A DNA stretch of 64,000 nt from Cellulosimicrobium marinum (lineage in GTDB: Bacteria; Actinomycetota; Actinomycetes; Actinomycetales; Cellulomonadaceae): NCBI RefSeq assembly GCF_020551945.1, contig NZ_JAJBZH010000003.1, positions 311,294 through 375,293 of the forward strand, written 5' to 3'. The translations under genes were made by a program, and so were the position numbers. How positions within the stretch are numbered: the stretch's first letter is position 1; each line of letters opens with the position of its first letter. The notes beneath the pieces are model-generated. The model was not told where the DNA came from. It did no database searches and saw only the letters and a program-made list of their open reading frames with translations. Shown here piece after piece: positions 40,510 through 54,744 of this stretch.

Positions 40510-43023
40510 ATGAACCAGCACCTGCGACGCACCGCGACGCACCTCGCCGACGGCCGCGACCTCGTCTACTTCGACGACTCCCCCGAGTTCGTCTCCGGCG
40601 AGCGCACCCGGCGCCTCCACGACCCGCGCCCGCTGCCGGACCGCTACGCCCCGGTCCCGGGGCCGGACGGCGAGCCCCATCCGTACACGGGCCCGGAGAT
40701 GCGCCTCGACCCGCTCACGGGCGACTGGGTGCCGATGGCCGCGCACCGCATGAACCGCACCTTCCTGCCCGCCGCGGACTCGTGCCCGCTGTGCCCGGCA
40801 CGTCCCGGCAGCGCGTACTCCGACGGCGAGGTCCCCGACACCGACTACGACGTCGTCGTGTTCGAGAACCGCTTCCCGTCGCTCCAGCGTGTCCCGGGGA
40901 TCGGCGACGAGCGCGTCCAGGACGCGCCGCTGCAGGTCCACGGGCCGGCCGCGGGGCGCTGCGAGGTCGTGTGCTTCTCCAGCGACCACACCACGTCGTT
41001 CGGGGCGCTGCCCCCGCAGCGCGTCCGCACCATCATCGACGCCTGGGCGGACCGCACGGCCGCGCTCGGCGAGGTGCCCGGCGTCGAGCAGGTGTTCTGC
41101 TTCGAGAACCGGGGCCAGGAGATCGGCGTCACCCTGCACCACCCGCACGGGCAGATCTACGGCTACCCGTACGTCACGCCGCGCACGCGCCAGATGCTCG
41201 CCCAGGCGCGGGCGCACCACGAGCGCACGGGGCGCAACCTGCTGCGCGACCTCCTCGACTCCGAGCTCGCGGACGGGCGCCGGGTGGTGCTGGAGACGGA
41301 GCACTGGGTGGCGTACGTGCCGTACGCGGCGCGCTGGCCCGTCGAGGTGCACCTCGCGCCGCGCCGCGACGTCCCCGACCTGCCTGCGCTCACGGACGCC
41401 GAGCGGGACGACCTCGCCACGACCTATCTCGAGCTGCTGCGCCGCCTCGACCGGTTCTTCGAGACGGCCGACGGCGACCCCATCCCCCTGCCGTACATCG
41501 CGGCGTGGCACCAGGCGCCCGCGCACCAGGGCCGCTCCGTCGCGGACGGAGGCACGGACGACGTCACGCTGGCACGCCTGCACCTGCAGGTGTTCTCCGT
41601 GCTCCGCGCCCCGGGCAAGCTCAAGTACCTCGCGGGGTCCGAGTCGGGGATGGGCGCCTGGATCAGCGACACGACGCCGGAGCGCGTCGCAGCCCGCCTC
41701 CAGGAGCTCGCCCCCGCCGGGACGGCGCGGGGCTGGGTGCCCGCGTGGACGCCCGAGGAGGGCGCCCGCCGTGCGCGGGCGGTGTTCGCCGAGGCGTTCG
41801 GCGGCGTGTCCGACGCCGGTGCCGCGGCAGGGTCCGGCGAAGGCGCGCCCCGCGTGTGGAGCGCACCGGGCCGGGTCAACCTCATCGGCGAGCACACGGA
41901 CTACAACGCGGGCCTGTGCCTTCCGGTCGCGCTGCCGCACCGCACGTACGTGGCGCTGCGGCCCCGCACGGACGGCGTCGTGCGGCTCGTATCCGCGCAG
42001 GCGCTCGGCGAGGTGTGGGAGGCGCGGCTCGACGACGTCGCCCCCGGCACGGTCGCGGGCTGGGGCACGTACGCGGCGGGTGTCGCGTGGGCGCTGCGCG
42101 AGCACCTCGCGGCGACCGGGGACGACGCCGAGCGCGTCCCGGGGTTCGACGCGGCGGTGGACTCGTGCGTCCCGTTCGGCGCGGGGCTGTCCTCGTCGGC
42201 GGCGCTGGAGTGCGCCGTCGCGGTCGCGCTCGACGACGTCGCAGGCCTCGGCCTCTCCGCGACCGACACCGGCCGCGCGACCCTCGCCGCGGTGTGCGTG
42301 CGGGCGGAGAACGAGGTCGCGGGCGCGCCGACCGGCGGCATGGACCAGTCCGCCGCGCTGCGGGCCACGCTCGGCCACGCCCTGCTGCTCGACTGCCGGC
42401 TCGGCCTCGACCCCGACGACTCGGCCGAGCAGGAGCCGTTCGACCTCGCGGCCGCGGGGCTCGCCGTCCTCGTCATGGACACCCGGGCGGAGCACCGCCT
42501 CGTGGACGGCCAGTACGCGCAGCGCCGGGACACCTGCGAGGCCGCGGCCCTGACCCTCGGTCTCGCGCACCTGCGCGAGCTCGCGGACGCCGTCGCCACG
42601 TCCGACGACCCGACCGGCACCCTCGACGTGGCGCTCGACAAGCTGCCCGACGACGTCTCCCGCCGCCGGGTGCGCCACGTCGTCACGGAGATCGGCCGGG
42701 TCCGCGACCTCGTCGCGCTCCTGCAGGACGGCCGCGTGACGGAGGTCGGCCCGCTCCTCACCGCGTCCCACGCGTCGCTGCGCGACGACTACGAGGTGTC
42801 GAGCGTCGAGCTCGACGTCGCCGTGGACGCCGCCCGCGTCGCCGGCGCGCTCGGCGCCCGCATGACGGGTGGCGGTTTCGGCGGCTCGGCCATCGCCCTC
42901 GTCCCCGCCGACCGCGCCGAGGCCGTGGCCGATGCGGTCCGCACCGCGTTCGAGCGCGAGGGCTTCGGCGCCCCCGGCTTCCTCCTCGCCACTCCCTCCG
43001 CCGCGGCCGGCCCGACCGCCTGA
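40510..43023 (+). CDS. galTK: GalT-GalK fusion: galactose-1-phosphate uridylyltransferase plus galactokinase
   Basis: One uninterrupted 837-codon frame encodes two Leloir enzymes. Residues about 1-405 are GalT, with zinc-site CPLCP and the catalytic HHPHGQIYGYPY near 210. Residues about 412-837 are galactokinase: WSAPGRVNLIGEHTDYN near 450, VPFGAGLSSSAALECAV near 560 (GHMP ATP loop) and MTGGGFGGSAIALV near 787. Both parts look complete, and the junction (PAGTARGWVPAWTPEEGARR) lacks a stop codon. An internal GTG at 41737 in the same frame could start GalK alone, but its upstream sequence is a poor ribosome site. In most actinobacteria galT and galK are separate adjacent genes. galE is not in the window. 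Confidence 0.92.
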   Translation: MNQHLRRTATHLADGRDLVYFDDSPEFVSGERTRRLHDPRPLPDRYAPVPGPDGEPHPYTGPEMRLDPLTGDWVPMAAHRMNRTFLPAADSCPLCPARPGSAYSDGEVPDTDYDVVVFENRFPSLQRVPGIGDERVQDAPLQVHGPAAGRCEVVCFSSDHTTSFGALPPQRVRTIIDAWADRTAALGEVPGVEQVFCFENRGQEIGVTLHHPHGQIYGYPYVTPRTRQMLAQARAHHERTGRNLLRDLLDSELADGRRVVLETEHWVAYVPYAARWPVEVHLAPRRDVPDLPALTDAERDDLATTYLELLRRLDRFFETADGDPIPLPYIAAWHQAPAHQGRSVADGGTDDVTLARLHLQVFSVLRAPGKLKYLAGSESGMGAWISDTTPERVAARLQELAPAGTARGWVPAWTPEEGARRARAVFAEAFGGVSDAGAAAGSGEGAPRVWSAPGRVNLIGEHTDYNAGLCLPVALPHRTYVALRPRTDGVVRLVSAQALGEVWEARLDDVAPGTVAGWGTYAAGVAWALREHLAATGDDAERVPGFDAAVDSCVPFGAGLSSSAALECAVAVALDDVAGLGLSATDTGRATLAAVCVRAENEVAGAPTGGMDQSAALRATLGHALLLDCRLGLDPDDSAEQEPFDLAAAGLAVLVMDTRAEHRLVDGQYAQRRDTCEAAALTLGLAHLRELADAVATSDDPTGTLDVALDKLPDDVSRRRVRHVVTEIGRVRDLVALLQDGRVTEVGPLLTASHASLRDDYEVSSVELDVAVDAARVAGALGARMTGGGFGGSAIALVPADRAEAVADAVRTAFEREGFGAPGFLLATPSAAAGPTA

Positions 43024-43122
43024 CCGAACGGCCCGACCAGGTCCGCGGAGAGTCGGAGAGCGAAGGACCGCCGTCCGACCGAGGTGGGCGGCAAGGCCGG
43101 GGGTGCGAACTACCGCCCGGAA

Positions 43123-43229
43123 GGCGGGCGGAGGGGCGGCCGTGCCGGGTCGTGGCGGGTCTGGCGGGAGCGACGCGAGGAACGAGCGGCGCGGATGGCA
43201 GACCCGGCGCGGCCGCCCCTCCGCCCACC
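43123..43229. repeat. Variable-stem/conserved-core element, copy 1
   Basis: The core (43147-43205, 59 bp) starts GGGTCGTGGCGGGTCTGGCG and ends GGATGG-CA-GACCC. It is flanked by arms 43123-43146 and 43206-43229 that pair at 22 of 24 positions, and the core contains an inner hairpin with a GAGGAACGA loop. The core is nearly identical to copies at 45129 and 61051, while the arms are unrelated. It lies between the stop codons of convergent galTK and xth. Confidence 0.9.
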
Positions 43230-43271
43230 GGACCGCACCGACCCGACGACCGCGACCGGACCCGCCCGACG

Positions 43272-44075
43272 TCAGAGGTCGTACGTCACGACGAGCGGCG
43301 CGTGGTCGCTCCAGCGCTCGGCGTGCGACGGCGCCCGGTCGACCTCGACCTTCACCGCGTGCTCCGCGAGCGCGGGGGTCGCGAGCTGGTAGTCGATGCG
43401 CCACCCGGAGTCGTTGTCGAACGCGCGTCCGCGCCAGGACCACCAGGTGAACGGGCCGGGGCCGTCGCCGCCGTGGACGCGTCCGAGGTCGACGAGGCCG
43501 ACGTCGTCGAGCCACGTGTCGACGTACGCACGTTCCTCGGGGAGGAACCCGGCGCTCTTGAGGTTGCCCTTCCAGTTCTTGATGTCGGCGTTCGTGTGCG
43601 CGATGTTGAGGTCGCCGGCGAGGACGGCGCGGCGTCCGTCGGTGGTGAGCTCGCGCAGGCGTGCGGTGACCTTCTCCAGGTAGGCGTACTTGGCGACCAT
43701 GGTCTCGGGCTGGGCGACGGTGCCGGAGTGGATGTAGGCGGAGACGACGGTGACGGTCCCGCCGTCGGGCAGCTCGACGTCGGCCTCGACCCAGCGGCCG
43801 GTGTCGACGGGCGGTTCGGGTTCGCCCGCTCCGAGGCCGACCCGCACGGCGGTCAGGGGCAGGCGGGAGGCGACGGCGACGCCGGCGCGGCCCTTGAGGT
43901 CGCACGCCTGGTGGGCGACGTGCCACCCGTCGAGGAGGTCGCGCGCGACGGTGTCGGGTGCGCGGACCTCCTGCAGCAGCAGGACGTCGGGGGTGCGGTC
44001 GGCGATCCAGGTGTCCATCCCTCGGCGGACGGCGGCGCGGATGCCGTTGACGTTGGCGGTGGCGATGGTCAGCAC
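43272..44075 (-). CDS. xth: Exodeoxyribonuclease III / AP endonuclease
   Basis: A 267-residue member of the exonuclease-endonuclease-phosphatase family that cleaves at abasic sites and trims 3' ends. Catalytic motifs are intact: IATANVNGIRAA (Asn), LLLQEVRA (Glu metal ligand), VSAYIHSG (Tyr), AGDLNIAHTNADIKNWKGN (Asp/Asn), RIDYQLATP and WSDHAPLVV (Asp-His). The length is normal. GTG at 44075 is the likely start. It is convergent with galTK across repeat copy 1 and downstream of folD on the same strand with an 80-bp gap. Confidence 0.95.
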   Translation of the reverse strand: MLTIATANVNGIRAAVRRGMDTWIADRTPDVLLLQEVRAPDTVARDLLDGWHVAHQACDLKGRAGVAVASRLPLTAVRVGLGAGEPEPPVDTGRWVEADVELPDGGTVTVVSAYIHSGTVAQPETMVAKYAYLEKVTARLRELTTDGRRAVLAGDLNIAHTNADIKNWKGNLKSAGFLPEERAYVDTWLDDVGLVDLGRVHGGDGPGPFTWWSWRGRAFDNDSGWRIDYQLATPALAEHAVKVEVDRAPSHAERWSDHAPLVVTYDL

Positions 44076-44155
44076 CGGGACATCCCATCACGGACGGCCG
44101 CCGACGCGGTCACCGGGGCGTGGTGGTCCCGCTCACGTCGTGCGGGGTCGTGTGG

Positions 44156-45037
44156 TCAGGCGAAGGCGCGCTCGGCGGTGTCGACGACGTTGGCGAGGAG
44201 CATCGCGCGGGTCATGGGGCCGACACCGCCCGGGTTGGGCGAGAGCCACCCGGCGACCTCGGCGACGCCGGGGTCGACGTCGCCGCGCAGGCGCGCCTTG
44301 CCGGTCTCGGGCTCGACGACGCGGCTGACGCCGACGTCGAGCACGACGGCGCCGCGCTTGACGTGCGCGGGCTTGACGAACCCGGCGACGCCGGCGGCGG
44401 CGATGACGACGTCGGCGCCCTGCAGGTGGGCGACGACGTCGCGCGTGCCGGTGTGGGTGAGGGTGACGGTCGCGTTGATCTCGCGGCGGGTGAGGAGGAG
44501 GCCGATGGAGCGCCCGACGGTGGTGCCGCGCCCGACGACGACGACGTCCTTGCCGGCCAGCTCGATGCCGTGGCGGCGCACGAGCTCGATGATGCCCGCG
44601 GGGGTGCAGGGCAGGGGCGAGGTGACGGGTTCGTTGACGCGCAGCACGAGGCGCCCGAGGTTCGTGGGGTGGAGGCCGTCGGCGTCCTTGTCGGGGTCGA
44701 TCCGCTCGAGCACGGCGTTGGTGTCGACGCCCTTCGGCAGGGGGAGCTGCACGATGTACCCGGTGCACGCCGGGTCGGCGTTGAGCCGGTCGATCGCGGC
44801 CTCGACGTCGGCCTGCGTCGCGTCGGCGGGAAGGTCCTCACGGATGGACGCGATGCCGACCTCGGCGCAGTCGCGGTGCTTGCCCGCGACGTACGAGACG
44901 GAGCCGGGGTCCTCGCCCACGAGCACGGTCCCGAGGCCGGGCACGACCCCCCGGTCCCGCAGCGCGGCGACGCGGGACCTGAGCTCGGACTTGATGGTGG
45001 CGGCGGTGGCCTTGCCGTCGAGGATCTGTGCGGTCAT
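44156..45037 (-). CDS. folD: Bifunctional methylenetetrahydrofolate dehydrogenase/cyclohydrolase
   Basis: A 293-residue FolD enzyme interconverting 5,10-methylene-THF, methenyl-THF and 10-formyl-THF. [14 protein letters not shown] carries the catalytic lysine, [13 protein letters not shown] and [11 protein letters not shown] are signatures, [18 protein letters not shown] is the NADP loop, and [14 protein letters not shown] ends the active site. The canonical YxxxK reads [16 protein letters not shown] ribosome site lies 5 nt before the ATG at 45037. glyA lies upstream on the same strand, separated by 209 bp holding repeat copy 2, so it may share the ZTP-controlled transcript. Confidence 0.96.
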   Translation of the reverse strand: MTAQILDGKATAATIKSELRSRVAALRDRGVVPGLGTVLVGEDPGSVSYVAGKHRDCAEVGIASIREDLPADATQADVEAAIDRLNADPACTGYIVQLPLPKGVDTNAVLERIDPDKDADGLHPTNLGRLVLRVNEPVTSPLPCTPAGIIELVRRHGIELAGKDVVVVGRGTTVGRSIGLLLTRREINATVTLTHTGTRDVVAHLQGADVVIAAAGVAGFVKPAHVKRGAVVLDVGVSRVVEPETGKARLRGDVDPGVAEVAGWLSPNPGGVGPMTRAMLLANVVDTAERAFA

Positions 45038-45128
45038 GGGTGGACCTCCGGGTGGCGTGCGGCGGGTGTGACGACGCGGGGACGGACGAGGACGGGTGCG
45101 GCGGGGGCGTGCGGCCGGTGACCGCGGG

Positions 45129-45231
45129 CCGGGGTCGGGCGTCTCGTCGCGGGTCGTGGCGGGTCTGGCGGGAGCACCGCGAGGAACGAGCGGTGCGGAT
45201 GGTCGACCCGCGACGAGACGCCCGTCCCCGG
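45129..45231. repeat. Variable-stem/conserved-core element, copy 2
   Basis: The core (45151-45209) matches copy 1 at 53 of 59 positions by eye. Arms 45129-45150 and 45210-45231 pair at 21 of 22 positions but share no sequence with the other copies. The inner hairpin is GCACCGC/GCGGTGC with a GAGGAACGA loop. The element sits 15 bp after the glyA stop and before folD, so both genes read through it on the minus strand if they form an operon. Confidence 0.9.
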
Positions 45232-45246
45232 GCCTCGCGCAGAGGA

Positions 45247-46548
45247 CTACTGCTGCAGGTCCGGGTACAGCGGGAAGTCGGCCGTGAGCGTCGCGACGCG
45301 TCCGCGCAGCGCCTCGGCGTCGGCCGCGCTGCCCTCGCGCAGGGCGGTGGCGATGATCTCGGCGACCTCGGTGAACTCGGCGTCGCCGAACCCGCGGGTC
45401 GCGAGGGCGGGCGTGCCGATGCGCAGGCCGGACGTGACGCGCGGGGGGCGCGGGTCGAACGGCACGGCGTTGCGGTTCACGGTGATGCCGACCTCGTGGA
45501 GGAGGTCCTCGGCCTGCTGGCCGTCGAGCGCGCTGTGGCGCAGGTCGACGAGCACGAGGTGCACGTCGGTGCCGCCGGTGAGGACGGAGACGCCGGCCTG
45601 CGCGACGTCGGGCTGGGCGAGGCGGTCGGCGATGATGCTGGCGCCGCGCAGGGTGCGCTCCTGGCGGTCCTTGAAGTCGTCGGACGCGGCGACCTTGAAC
45701 GACACGGCCTTGGCGGCGACGACGTGCATGAGCGGGCCGCCCTGCTGGCCGGGGAACACGGCGGAGTCGATCTTCTTGGCGTACTCCTCCTTGCTGAGGA
45801 TGAAGCCGGAGCGGGGGCCGCCGATCGTCTTGTGGACGGTCGAGGAGACGACGTCGGCGTAGGGCACCGGGGAGGGGTGCAGGCCGGCGGCGACGAGGCC
45901 GGCGAAGTGCGCCATGTCGACCCAGAGCTTGGCGCCGACCTCGTCCGCGATCTCGCGGAACGCCGCGAAGTCGAGGTGGCGGGGGTAGGCGGACCAGCCG
46001 CCGATGATGACGTCGGGGCGGGTCTCGAGGGCCTGCTTGCGGACCTCGTCCATCTCGACGCGGTAGGACTGCGGGTCGACGCCGTACGCGGAGACGTCGT
46101 AGAGCTTGCCGGAGAAGTTGATCTTCATGCCGTGCGTGAGGTGGCCGCCGTGGGCGAGCTCGAGGCCGAGGATCTTGTCGCCCTTGTTGATGAGGGCGTG
46201 CAGGACGGCGGCGTTCGCCTGGGCGCCGGAGTGGGGCTGGACGTTGACGTGCTCGGCCCCGAAGAGCTCCTTGGCGCGGGAGATGGCGAGGTTCTCGGCG
46301 ATGTCGACCTGTTCGCAGCCGCCGTAGTAGCGGCGACCGGGGTAGCCCTCGGCGTACTTGTTGGTAAGGACGCTGCCCTGGGCCTGCAGGACGGCGCGGG
46401 GGACGAAGTTCTCCGACGCGATCATCTCGAGGGTGTCGCGCTGGCGGGCGAGCTCCCCGTCGAGGACGGCGGCGATCTCGGGGTCGAGCTCGGCGAGCGG
46501 GGCGTCGAGGACGTTCTGTGCGGGGCGGTGTACGGGCTGGGCGCTCAT
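45247..46548 (-). CDS. glyA: Serine hydroxymethyltransferase
   Basis: A 433-residue PLP enzyme converting serine and THF to glycine and methylene-THF. [50 protein letters not shown] and [19 protein letters not shown] (PLP lysine in TVHKT) are all present; length is normal. ATG at 46548 has GAGGAG about 6 nt upstream. A ZTP riboswitch fills the leader. It supplies one-carbon units with folD (downstream) and complements purU across the GNAT gene. Confidence 0.97.
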   Translation of the reverse strand: MSAQPVHRPAQNVLDAPLAELDPEIAAVLDGELARQRDTLEMIASENFVPRAVLQAQGSVLTNKYAEGYPGRRYYGGCEQVDIAENLAISRAKELFGAEHVNVQPHSGAQANAAVLHALINKGDKILGLELAHGGHLTHGMKINFSGKLYDVSAYGVDPQSYRVEMDEVRKQALETRPDVIIGGWSAYPRHLDFAAFREIADEVGAKLWVDMAHFAGLVAAGLHPSPVPYADVVSSTVHKTIGGPRSGFILSKEEYAKKIDSAVFPGQQGGPLMHVVAAKAVSFKVAASDDFKDRQERTLRGASIIADRLAQPDVAQAGVSVLTGGTDVHLVLVDLRHSALDGQQAEDLLHEVGITVNRNAVPFDPRPPRVTSGLRIGTPALATRGFGDAEFTEVAEIIATALREGSAADAEALRGRVATLTADFPLYPDLQQ

Positions 46549-46643
46549 GGCGTCTCCTCGCGGTCTGGGCAGTGGTCGGGGTCCGGGCCGGTTGCGGTCC
46601 GGGGGCTGGTGCGGGCTCACGTCCGGGCACGCACCACCGAGGG

Positions 46644-46752
46644 GGTGACCCGGGGCCCAGGCGAACGACCCGTCGTCTGCACAGCTCGTCGCTCCCCGGT
46701 GGTGATCCACCCTGCCCGGTCCGTGGAGGACGGGCGCGCCAGTCGCGACGGC
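46644..46752 (-). promoter_or_regulatory. ZTP (pfl) riboswitch in the glyA leader
   Basis: Read on the minus strand, GTCGCGACTGGCG (from about 46749) matches the conserved 5' half of the ZTP aptamer, ACCACCGGGGAGCGAC (about 46703-46688) the middle segment, and CGCCTGGGCCCCGG (about 46662-46649) the conserved 3' pseudoknot element. ZTP riboswitches sense the purine intermediate ZMP/ZTP and commonly precede glyA and folD (established). About 100 nt separate the aptamer from the glyA start; I see no T-run terminator, so control of translation or Rho access is likely. Confidence 0.85.
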
Positions 46753-46756
46753 CTCG

Positions 46757-46785
46757 ATCCTAGCGCACGGCCCCGGAGGCGTCGG
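46757..46785 (-). promoter_or_regulatory. Predicted glyA promoter overlapping the GNAT stop codon
   Basis: A -10 box TAGGAT (46762-46757) includes the TAG stop codon of the upstream GNAT gene; a CCGACG -35-like element (46785-46780) lies 17 nt upstream. Transcription would start near 46750, exactly at the 5' end of the ZTP aptamer, which supports the assignment. Confidence 0.55.
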
Positions 46786-47284
46786 CCCCGCCGTCGCGCA
46801 CCTCGGCGGCACCGAGGATGCGGCGCAGGTAGGTGTAGGTGAGGTCGCCGGCGGCCTTGTCGTACTGCTCCTCGTACCCGTGCTTGGTGTACATGGCGAG
46901 GTTCTGCTTGGAGTCCTTGCCGGTGAAGACCCAGATCTCGGAGGTCTGCTCGGGCAGGTACGGCAGGACCTCGAAGAGCATCTGGGTGCCGATCCCCCGG
47001 CCCTGCATGTCGGGGGCGACGGCGAGACGACCGAGGGTGGCCCTGGTGTCCTCGATCTCGACGCGCACCGACCCGACGAGGCGGTGGCCCAGCCAGGCGC
47101 CGACGGTGACGACGTCCTCGCGGGCGAGGTCGTCGCGCAGCTCGTGCAGCGTCTGGGTGAGCGGCGGGATGTTCGGGTCGCCGTAGAGCTGGGCCTCGGT
47201 GACGAACGCGGCCCGGCGCAGCGTGAGGAGCTCGCCGGCCTCGGCGTCGGTGACGAGGCGGGTGGTGGTCTGCGCGTCGGTCAT
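46760..47284 (-). CDS. GNAT family N-acetyltransferase
   Basis: A 174-residue acyl-CoA-dependent acetyltransferase. The central strand and acetyl-CoA loop read [20 protein letters not shown] (Q/RxxGxG/A type), followed by [20 protein letters not shown], the typical motif B. The substrate cannot be told from sequence. It starts ATG at 47284, is divergent from purU, and its stop codon forms part of the glyA -10 box. Confidence 0.9.
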   Translation of the reverse strand: MTDAQTTTRLVTDAEAGELLTLRRAAFVTEAQLYGDPNIPPLTQTLHELRDDLAREDVVTVGAWLGHRLVGSVRVEIEDTRATLGRLAVAPDMQGRGIGTQMLFEVLPYLPEQTSEIWVFTGKDSKQNLAMYTKHGYEEQYDKAAGDLTYTYLRRILGAAEVRDGGADASGAVR

Positions 47285-47409
47285 GTCCTCATCGTGTCAG
47301 AGATGGGCCTGGCTCACGTCCGGTGTCCGGGTGATGTCGGTGGGGGGCGGGGTGTCCGCCGGGGGGACGACGGCGCCCCGGCCCCGGGTCCGCGGCTACC
47401 CTCTGAGGG

Positions 47410-48273
47410 GTGTCCACGACAGCGCCGCCCCCCACCCACTGGGTCCTGACCCTCTCGTGCCCGGACGGGCCCGGGATCGTGCACGCCGTGGCGGGCGCGA
47501 TCGCGGGGCTCGGCGGCAACATCACGGAGTCGCAGCAGTTCGGCGACCCGCTGTCGGGCCTGTTCTTCATGCGGGTCCAGGTGGAGGCCGACGTCCCGCG
47601 GGAGGCGCTGGAGCAGGCGCTCGTGCCGGTGACGGAGCGGTTCGGGATGTCGTGGGACCTCGACGTCGTCGGGCGGCGCGTGCGCACCCTGCTCATGGTC
47701 TCCAAGGCGCCGCACTGCCTCGTCGACCTGCTGTACCGCGAGCGGTCCCAGGCGATGCCGATCGACGTGGTGGGCGTCGTCGGGAACCACCGCGACCTGG
47801 AGGACATCGCGACGTTCTACGGCAAGCCGTTCCACCACGTGCCCGTCACGCGCGACACGAAACCGGGCGCGGAGGCGCGGCTGCGCGAGCTCGTGGCCGA
47901 GCTCGACGTCGAGCTCGTGGTCCTCGCCCGGTACATGCAGATCCTCTCGGACGACCTGTGCCGCGAGATGCCGGGCCGGATCATCAACATCCACCACTCG
48001 TTCCTGCCGAGCTTCAAGGGCGCGCGCCCGTACGCGCAGGCGCACGACCGCGGCGTGAAGCTCATCGGTGCGACGTCGCACTACGTGACGGGCGACCTCG
48101 ACGAGGGCCCGATCATCGAGCAGGACGTCGAGCGCGTGGACCACTCGCGCCGCGTCGAGGACCTCGTCGCGATCGGCGAGGACGTCGAGCGCCAGACACT
48201 CGCCCGCGCTGTCCGGTGGCACGCCGAGCACCGCGTGCTGCTCGACGGCCACCGCACGGTCGTCTTCCGCTGA
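47410..48273 (+). CDS. purU: Formyltetrahydrofolate deformylase
   Basis: A 287-residue PurU that hydrolyses 10-formyl-THF to formate and THF, balancing the one-carbon pool. An N-terminal ACT domain (LTLSCPDGPGIVHAVAGAIA, NITESQQFGD) is joined to the formyltransferase-type domain with the catalytic Asn/His/Asp set: INIHHSFLPSFKGARPYAQA, GVKLIGATSHYVTGDLDEGP (Asp). TACCCT (47397-47402) ends 7 nt before the GTG; GAGGGG within that gap could be a ribosome site only if transcription starts further upstream. It is divergent from the GNAT-glyA-folD group. Confidence 0.95.
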   Translation: MSTTAPPPTHWVLTLSCPDGPGIVHAVAGAIAGLGGNITESQQFGDPLSGLFFMRVQVEADVPREALEQALVPVTERFGMSWDLDVVGRRVRTLLMVSKAPHCLVDLLYRERSQAMPIDVVGVVGNHRDLEDIATFYGKPFHHVPVTRDTKPGAEARLRELVAELDVELVVLARYMQILSDDLCREMPGRIINIHHSFLPSFKGARPYAQAHDRGVKLIGATSHYVTGDLDEGPIIEQDVERVDHSRRVEDLVAIGEDVERQTLARAVRWHAEHRVLLDGHRTVVFR

Positions 48274-48298
48274 CCCCGGTCCCTTCGCGCGCTCGCGT

Positions 48299-48368
48299 GA
48301 GGGCGCATGCCGCACGAGATGGGGCCCTGGTCGGCGACCGGGGCCCCACCTCGCGGAGCAGCGCCCTC
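48299..48368. terminator. Bidirectional terminator between purU and the amylopullulanase
   Basis: Outer arms GAGGGCGC (48299-48306) and GCGCCCTC (48361-48368) enclose a second hairpin built on TGGGGCCC/GGGGCCCCA (about 48320-48349). The two genes converge here and the structure occupies most of the 103-bp gap. Confidence 0.75.
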
Positions 48369-48376
48369 CCCCGGCG

Positions 48377-54544
<6,168 letters not shown>

Positions 54545-54649
54545 GGGGACTCCCTCGTCCGGGTCGGTGCGTGCGGCGCACGCCCGCCCGGCCCCAGCGC
54601 CCGCCGTCGGACACCGTCGACCGCGACGACTGCGCGTGCGATGAGAGCG

Positions 54650-54679
54650 ACTGTACCGATTGCAGAAACTTGCAGCAAG
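54650..54679 (-). promoter_or_regulatory. Amylopullulanase promoter with MalR-like operator
   Basis: On the minus strand -35 TTGCTG (54678-54673) and -10 TACAGT (54655-54650) have a 17-nt spacer. The palindrome CTTGCAGCAAG (54669-54679) and a second TTGCAG (54660-54665) cover the -35 and spacer. CTTGCAG direct repeats are the operator of LacI-type maltose regulators (MalR/AglR-like) in Streptomyces amylase promoters, so maltose-dependent repression is inferred. The 5' leader would be about 100 nt. Confidence 0.75.
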
Positions 54680-54744
54680 GGGATTCAGGGTGTCTCGGGA
54701 CGCCGACGCGCCCGCGACGCCGGACCCCTCTAGCATCGTGCGTC

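Noticed and set aside
45151-45209. The repeat core as a second ZTP riboswitch (GGGTCGTGG resembles its 5' block)
   Set aside because: The later ZTP blocks (GGGGAGC and CGCCTGGGC) are missing, the orientation is opposite to folD, and the same core occurs after galTK and icd.
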